A stretch of 9,972 bases of DNA. Origin: Anaerolineae bacterium (GTDB taxonomy: Bacteria > Chloroflexota > Anaerolineae > UBA4142). The notes below the pieces were generated by a model. The model saw only the letters and a program-made list of their open reading frames with translations, was not told the DNA's origin and made no database searches. Below are positions 6,481-9,972 of the stretch, one piece after another. Both the position numbers and the translations under genes were made by a program. Every line of letters starts with the position of its first letter. Position 1 is the first letter of the stretch. Location of the stretch: assembly GCA_026417715.1 (NCBI GenBank), contig JAOACU010000092.1:1-9972 (forward strand), written 5' to 3'.

Positions 6481-6512
6481 GTAGGACAAGTTTACAAACT
6501 TGTCCTACGTTT
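6481..6512 (+). terminator. 13-bp perfect inverted repeat after the roadblock operon
   Basis: Arm 6481-6493 (GTAGGACAAGTTT) is the exact reverse complement of 6496-6508, with 2 bases between; a realistic hairpin has 12 pairs and a 4-nt loop. GTTT and then an AT-rich stretch follow. It may terminate or attenuate transcription before the next gene, which has its own strong ribosome site. The outer arms recur at 2604-2623. Confidence 0.6.
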
Positions 6513-6538
6513 GATCAATAATTTTTAAGGAGGAAAAA

Positions 6539-7015
6539 ATGGCAACTGAAGAACAGAAAAAACAGAATATCCTGCGTCTGACCCAGATCGCCCTGACGAG
6601 TCTTTCGGCAAGTGTCTGGGACACGCTGGGCGAGTCTTCCTTCGCGTTAACAACTTTGATGGGCGATCGTATCCTCGAAATGTTTGAGAAGGAGATGGGG
6701 TTGGAAATCGCTGGCGAGTCACCTGAGGCAGTCATTCGTGAAGTCCAACGCATCTTTGTTGACGAGTTTGGCTTTGCCCAAGAAATCCAAACAAACATTA
6801 TGGATGGCGGAAACAAAATCGAACTTCGGGTCAAGAATTGTGTCAATCATGCCTTTTCCGATAAGTTAGCCGCTGCAGGCGTCCAAAAACCATACATCTG
6901 TCCGATTATGAACACAACAGCAGCAGCACTCCGCAGAATGGGATACAAAGTCCGTAACGATATAGTGAAATGGAATGAAGGAGGCGGGAGTATCATCACT
7001 CTGGTCAAGGTCTAA
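6539..7015 (+). CDS. Uncharacterised 158-aa protein with V4R-like C-terminal half
   Basis: I do not recognise this as a named gene. The N-terminal half (1-90) is mostly helical (QNILRLTQIALTSLSASVWD, GDRILEMFEKEMGLEI). The C-terminal half (about 93-158) resembles the V4R small-ligand domain in outline: a strand with IELRVKNCVNHAF, then KPYICPIMNTTAAALRRMG, and a last strand SIITLVKV after a GGG turn. C101, H104 and C121 could bind a metal or ligand. There is no signal peptide or membrane segment. Translation should be strong: AAGGAGG at 6527-6533 lies 5 nt before the ATG. By eye the gene is poorer in CGCG/GCGC than its neighbours. It follows the roadblock genes in the same direction after a palindromic spacer, so it may belong to that module or be independently transcribed. 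The gene itself is secure; the V4R assignment is tentative. Confidence 0.6.
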   Translation: MATEEQKKQNILRLTQIALTSLSASVWDTLGESSFALTTLMGDRILEMFEKEMGLEIAGESPEAVIREVQRIFVDEFGFAQEIQTNIMDGGNKIELRVKNCVNHAFSDKLAAAGVQKPYICPIMNTTAAALRRMGYKVRNDIVKWNEGGGSIITLVKV

Positions 7016-7020
7016 TCTCA

Positions 7021-7099
7021 GAGACGAAGGACGAAGGACCAAAGACGAAGAACACATTTGGGCTGTCGTCCTCCGTCTTTCGTCCTTCGTCTTCCGTCC
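7021..7099. repeat. Imperfect inverted repeat of GACGAAGGAC-type units
   Basis: The left arm (7021-7050) is built of GACGAAGGAC/GACCAAAGAC-type units and the right arm (about 7068-7099) of their reverse complement (GTCTTTCGTCCTTCGTC). They can form a stem of roughly 30 pairs with a few mismatches, 6 bp after the 158-aa gene's stop. The same unit recurs at 9621-9682. It may act as a transcript end or a dispersed spacer repeat; there is no T-run after it. Confidence 0.6.
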
Positions 7100-7148
7100 C
7101 CATTGTAACGCGTCTCCCGATAAACGTCAACCGTCGTGCGAATAATTT

Positions 7149-7177
7149 TTGCCATACTGTGCAAAATCGAGTAAACT
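7149..7177 (+). promoter_or_regulatory. Putative sigma70-type promoter of the aminotransferase operon
   Basis: TTGCCA (7149-7154, 5 of 6 to consensus) and TAAACT (7172-7177, 4 of 6) are separated by 17 bp. The expected start of transcription is near 7184, giving a leader of about 33 nt with GAGGA at 7208-7212 and the ATG at 7217. The stretch 7100-7148 shows nothing else. Confidence 0.5.
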
Positions 7178-7216
7178 AGGTTTAGGCACGTTCAACTATC
7201 ACTCTTTGAGGAATCT

Positions 7217-8614
7217 ATGCCCACAACACGCGATCATTCCAAACTGTTCCAAGAACTTGCGACCGAGTACACCAAACACTCGCCGCGCTCTGCGGCGCTG
7301 AACGAACGCGCGCAGCAAACGATGATTGACGGCGGCAGTCACACGCTCCGTCTGATCAAACCATTTCCCCCGCGCCTTGTGCGCGCGCAAGGCGCGTACA
7401 TCCACGATGCCGATGGACATTCGATTCTGGATTTTTGGCAAGGACACTACACCAACATTCTAGGGCACAACCCCAAAGTGATCACCGATGCGCTCGCGCG
7501 CGCGTTTGAATCGGGCTGGGGCTTGCAAACCGGCTTTACCGATGAATTGCAAATCCAAGTCGCGGAATTGATTTGCAAACAAACACAATCGGAACGCGTA
7601 CGATTCACCACCAGCGGCGCGCTCGCCACGATGAACGCGATTATGCTCGCGCGCGCGTTCACGGGACGCGACCTTGTGCTCAAAGTGGGTGGTGGTTGGC
7701 ACGGTGGACAACCTTGGGGTTTAGTGGGGGTGAACTTTGCCAAACCCTCCGAACCTTGGCGCGTCGAAGGTCAGGGCTTGCCCAGTTCAGTGGCGAACGA
7801 AGTCATCGTCACGCGCTACAATCGTCCCGACATTTTGCGCGCGCATTTCGAGCAGTATGGCAATCGGCTGGCGTGTTTCATCGTCGAGCCGTTTATGGGC
7901 GCGGGTGGATTTATGCCAGCGACGCGCGAGTACCTGCGCACCGCGCGCGAACTGTGCGATCACTATGGCGTCGTTTTGATTTTCGACGAAGTGATCAGCG
8001 GCTTTCGTTTTTGCGCTGGCACGCTGGGCGTGTTGTACGGCGTCCAACCCGATTTGACGACACTTGCCAAAATCATTGGTGGCGGAATGCCGGTCGCGGC
8101 AGTCGCTGGACGCGCGGCGATTCTCCAACTGTGTGGACGCGCGGGCGGCAATCGCGTACGCTTTGCGGGTGGCACTTATTCGGCGCATCCTGCCTCGATG
8201 CTCGCGGCAAAAACTCTGCTCACCTATCTCGTCGAACACGAAAACGAAATTTATCCGCGTCTCGCGCAATTAGGCGCGCAAATGCGTCAAGCCATCGAGG
8301 ACGCGTTTCTCGCCGAAGGAATTTTTGTACGCTGCACAGGTCATCCCAACGATGCGCTGGGTGGCAGTTCGTTCGCAGTGCCGCAATTCCCGTACGATGA
8401 AAAACAATCACTCGATAATCCCGATGATGTGAACAATCCGAGTTTGTGCGATGTGGAACTGCGCGATCACATTTTTCAACTTGCGTTGTTGCTTGAAGAT
8501 GTGCACGTCGTTCACGGCGGCGGTGCAGTGAGCACGGCGCACACGGAACAAGACATTGCGCGCTTGGGTGAAGCAGCGCGGCGCGTGGCACAGCGCATCA
8601 AAAAATATTTGTAG
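7217..8614 (+). CDS. Class III PLP-dependent aminotransferase (glutamate-1-semialdehyde aminomutase-like fold)
   Basis: This 465-aa cytosolic PLP enzyme has the class III signature. A cofactor phosphate-binding loop lies near TTSGALATMNAIMLARAFTG (131-150). D257 in IFDEVISGFRF should contact the pyridine nitrogen, K285 in LAKIIGGGMPVAAVAGR is the Schiff-base lysine, and GGTYSAHP (318-325) gives the phosphate-binding Thr of the partner subunit. The end (VHGGGAVSTAHTEQDIARL) is typical of the aminomutase-like branch. It is longer than HemL (about 430 aa), with an extra acidic segment near 391-410 (FPYDEKQSLDNPDDVNNPSL), and the EPFMGAGGFMPA motif differs from HemL. A transaminase acting on some amino acid or amine is therefore more likely than heme synthesis. 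The start has GAGGA 4 nt upstream. It shares an operon with a diaminopentanoate dehydrogenase-like gene 11 nt downstream. The substrate is unknown. Confidence 0.85.
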   Translation: MPTTRDHSKLFQELATEYTKHSPRSAALNERAQQTMIDGGSHTLRLIKPFPPRLVRAQGAYIHDADGHSILDFWQGHYTNILGHNPKVITDALARAFESGWGLQTGFTDELQIQVAELICKQTQSERVRFTTSGALATMNAIMLARAFTGRDLVLKVGGGWHGGQPWGLVGVNFAKPSEPWRVEGQGLPSSVANEVIVTRYNRPDILRAHFEQYGNRLACFIVEPFMGAGGFMPATREYLRTARELCDHYGVVLIFDEVISGFRFCAGTLGVLYGVQPDLTTLAKIIGGGMPVAAVAGRAAILQLCGRAGGNRVRFAGGTYSAHPASMLAAKTLLTYLVEHENEIYPRLAQLGAQMRQAIEDAFLAEGIFVRCTGHPNDALGGSSFAVPQFPYDEKQSLDNPDDVNNPSLCDVELRDHIFQLALLLEDVHVVHGGGAVSTAHTEQDIARLGEAARRVAQRIKKYL

Positions 8615-8625
8615 GAGAAGAAAAA

Positions 8626-9618
8626 ATGGCAAAACCGATTCGCGTCATTCAGTACGGTTTAGGTCCCATCGGTTGTATGATGGCACGTCACGTCCTCGAA
8701 CGCCCTGGTCTGCAACTCGTTGGCGGTGTGGACATTGACCCGAACAAGGTCGGCAAAGACTTGGGTCAAGTGATCGGTATCGAACGCGATTTGGGCATCA
8801 AGGTCGTCGCGAAACTGGCTGATCTTAAAAAAGTCAAAGCCGATGTGGTACTCCACACCACCAGTTCGTATTTCGATTTGTTCAAATCGCAAATCATCGA
8901 AATCGTCAAAGCGGGGTACGATGTGGTTTCGACATCGGAGGAGATGTCGTTCCCTTGGCTTGCGCATCCCAAAGAAGCCAAAGCGATTGATGCGGCGGCG
9001 AAACGCGCAGGCAAAACCGTACTCGCTACTGGCGTCAATCCCGGTTTTCTGATGGACTCGCTACCGCTCTATCTTACGGCGATTTGTCAACGCGTGGATC
9101 GCGTCGAGGTGTTGCGATTGATGAACGCATCGAAACGACGCGGACCATTCCAGAAGAAAATTGGTTCGGGGATGACGGTGGAGCAGTTCAACGCGGAAAT
9201 GAAAAAAGGTCGAATGGGTCACGTCGGCTTGCCCGAATCGGTTGGAATGATTTTCGACACACTGGGCAAGAAACTCGTCAAGTTTGAAACGACGGTTGAA
9301 CCTGTCGTTGCCGACAAGCCGGTGAAAACGGAATTTTTCGATGTGCAACCCGGTTACGTGCGTGGTTTGAAACAAGTCGCGCGCGGCTATGCACCCGAAG
9401 GCGAATTCGTCACGCTCACATTCATCGCCGCGCTCGATGAACCTGATGAACACGATGCCATCACCATCACGGGCAAACCGAACTTGCGTGTGCGTTTGGA
9501 GGGCACACACGGCGACATTGCGACGATTGCGATTGCGGTGAACGCGGTCAAGCGCGTGTACAAAGGCAAACCCGGCTTGATGACGATGCGCGATTTGCCG
9601 CTGGTGACGATGTGGTAA
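8626..9618 (+). CDS. 2,4-diaminopentanoate dehydrogenase-like NAD(P)-dependent oxidoreductase
   Basis: This 330-aa enzyme has an N-terminal Rossmann domain of the dihydrodipicolinate reductase type: the dinucleotide loop GLGPIG (11-16), the end of the second strand at VDIDPNKVGKD with D36/D38 near the cofactor ribose, and HTTSSYFD (77-84). The motif ATGVNPGFLMDSLPL (134-148) and the following MNASKRRGPFQKKIGSGMT region match the C-terminal fold of 2,4-diaminopentanoate dehydrogenase (Ord), which oxidatively deaminates 2,4-diaminopentanoate in ornithine fermentation. Its length is in the usual range for that family. The ornithine aminomutase subunits are not in the window, so the real substrate may be a different amino acid or amine. 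AGGAG at 8613-8617 lies 8 nt before the ATG, overlapping the aminotransferase stop, so the two genes are co-transcribed. Family assignment is good; substrate is open. Confidence 0.82.
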   Translation: MAKPIRVIQYGLGPIGCMMARHVLERPGLQLVGGVDIDPNKVGKDLGQVIGIERDLGIKVVAKLADLKKVKADVVLHTTSSYFDLFKSQIIEIVKAGYDVVSTSEEMSFPWLAHPKEAKAIDAAAKRAGKTVLATGVNPGFLMDSLPLYLTAICQRVDRVEVLRLMNASKRRGPFQKKIGSGMTVEQFNAEMKKGRMGHVGLPESVGMIFDTLGKKLVKFETTVEPVVADKPVKTEFFDVQPGYVRGLKQVARGYAPEGEFVTLTFIAALDEPDEHDAITITGKPNLRVRLEGTHGDIATIAIAVNAVKRVYKGKPGLMTMRDLPLVTMW

Positions 9619-9620
9619 AT

Positions 9621-9682
9621 GACGGAGGACGGAGGACGAAAGACGAAGGACGAAAGTTGTCCTTCGTCATTGGTCTTTCGTC
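9621..9682. repeat. Second GACGAAGGAC-type inverted repeat
   Basis: GACGAAGGAC (9642-9651) pairs perfectly with GTCCTTCGTC (9659-9668) around a 7-nt loop. GACGAAA (9635-9641) pairs with TTTCGTC (9676-9682) beyond a bulge. Further GACGGAGGAC units lie at 9621-9634. It belongs to the same family as the repeat at 7021-7099 and again begins just after a stop codon. Confidence 0.6.
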
Positions 9683-9683
9683 G

Positions 9684-9720
9684 TCGAGCGGACGGTTGTG
9701 CCGTCCGCTCGATGGTTGTT
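9684..9720. terminator. Strong hairpin between convergent genes
   Basis: TCGAGCGGACGG (9684-9695) and CCGTCCGCTCGA (9701-9712) form a perfect 12-bp GC-rich stem with a 5-nt loop (TTGTG). On the plus strand a T/G-rich tail (TGGTTGTT) follows. It lies between the dehydrogenase stop (9618) and the minus-strand gene's stop (9728), where a shared terminator is expected. The T-run is weak, so this is a likely rather than certain terminator. Confidence 0.55.
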
Positions 9721-9727
9721 CGTTTAC

Positions 9728-9972
9728 TCACATCCGCGCTTGCGCATCGAACTGTTGCCACGCACGCGCGTACAAAATGTCGGGATACGGTTTGCGTCTA
9801 TCGAGTCGCGCGAGCCAGCGCGCTTCGGCTTCATCGGCTTGGCGAAAACAACGCGCGGACAATTCAGCACGTTGCGCGGGAGGACACGCGAACGCATCAG
9901 CGATGAATTGCGCTTCCAACTGATCGCGCTCGTCGCGATACGACGCCAGATGCCAGCGTAATCGCGCAAGGT
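9728..9972 (-). CDS. 3' end of an unidentified minus-strand gene (partial)
   Basis: The last 80 codons of a gene read leftwards and end at TGA (9728-9730); its start lies outside the window. The tail is charged and helical: WHLASYRDERDQLEAQF, then FACPPAQRAELSARCFRQAD, then EAEARWLARLDRRKPYPD, ending WQQFDAQARM. The frame stays open to the window edge and has the CGCG-rich composition of the neighbouring genes, which supports it over the overlapping frames. The helical RDERDxLE tail recalls the C-terminal end of secernin/C69-type peptidases, but this is a weak resemblance from memory and should not be used as an annotation. The gene is convergent to the dehydrogenase, with hairpins between. 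Confidence 0.6.
   Translation of the reverse strand, partial: LARLRWHLASYRDERDQLEAQFIADAFACPPAQRAELSARCFRQADEAEARWLARLDRRKPYPDILYARAWQQFDAQARM

Noticed and set aside
7573..8400. Plus-strand open frame of 275 codons inside the aminotransferase
   Set aside because: It lies in another frame of a gene with all class III catalytic motifs; the product is extremely Arg/Ser/Trp-rich, a typical shadow of CGCG-rich coding sequence.
7217..8614. Glutamate-1-semialdehyde 2,1-aminomutase (hemL)
   Set aside because: The fold matches, but the protein is longer, its EPFMGAGGFMPA and GGTYSAHP segments differ from typical HemL, and no tetrapyrrole genes are nearby.
8626..9618. 4-hydroxy-tetrahydrodipicolinate reductase (dapB)
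   Set aside because: Only the Rossmann half agrees; at 330 aa it is longer than DapB (about 240-270 aa) and the GVNPGF region and C-terminal half fit the diaminopentanoate dehydrogenase family.
9612..9961. Three overlapping plus-strand open frames after the dehydrogenase
   Set aside because: They run through the GACGAAGGAC repeat and hairpin or oppose the better-supported minus-strand gene end, and show no domain.

Overview
The window reads as a chromosomal piece of a moderately GC-rich bacterium, most likely a member of the Chloroflexota (Anaerolineae-like). That assignment is an inference from gene content (a multi-paralogue roadblock/MglA cluster, a DUF4388/PATAN protein, short Shine-Dalgarno-led cytosolic genes, dispersed palindromic spacers) and from the many CGCG/GCGC words in the genes. 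No rRNA, tRNA, CRISPR array, transposase or phage gene is visible.

Layout. Positions 1-217 are an intergenic region with a cluster of four hairpins and a sigma70-like promoter. Positions 218-2607 encode a soluble PAS-PAS histidine kinase and, overlapping it by ATGA, an OmpR-type response regulator. A 128-bp gap follows, holding a terminator-like hairpin and a perfect 16-bp palindrome. Positions 2736-6476 form a tight run of six genes: a receiver-roadblock fusion, a roadblock protein, an MglA-type small GTPase, a second roadblock protein, a DUF4388(PATAN)-roadblock fusion and a third stand-alone roadblock protein. A palindromic spacer precedes a 158-aa protein with a V4R-like C-terminal half (6539-7015). 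After a GACGAAGGAC-type inverted repeat and a new promoter, a class III PLP aminotransferase (7217-8614) and a 2,4-diaminopentanoate dehydrogenase-like oxidoreductase (8626-9618) form a two-gene metabolic operon. A second GACGAAGGAC repeat and a strong hairpin separate this from the 3' end of a minus-strand gene running off the right edge.

How the genes may work together. The first 7 kb looks like one signalling module. A cytosolic sensor kinase would phosphorylate the OmpR-like regulator and possibly also the receiver domain fused to a roadblock domain. Roadblock domains are known partners and regulators of MglA-type GTPases (MglB is the model), and this locus has five of them around a single GTPase that keeps its catalytic motifs. 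The simplest reading is a phosphorylation-tuned GTPase switch. Its output (polarity, surface motility, cell organisation or something else) cannot be read from the sequence. The aminotransferase/dehydrogenase pair is probably unrelated amino-acid or diamine metabolism.
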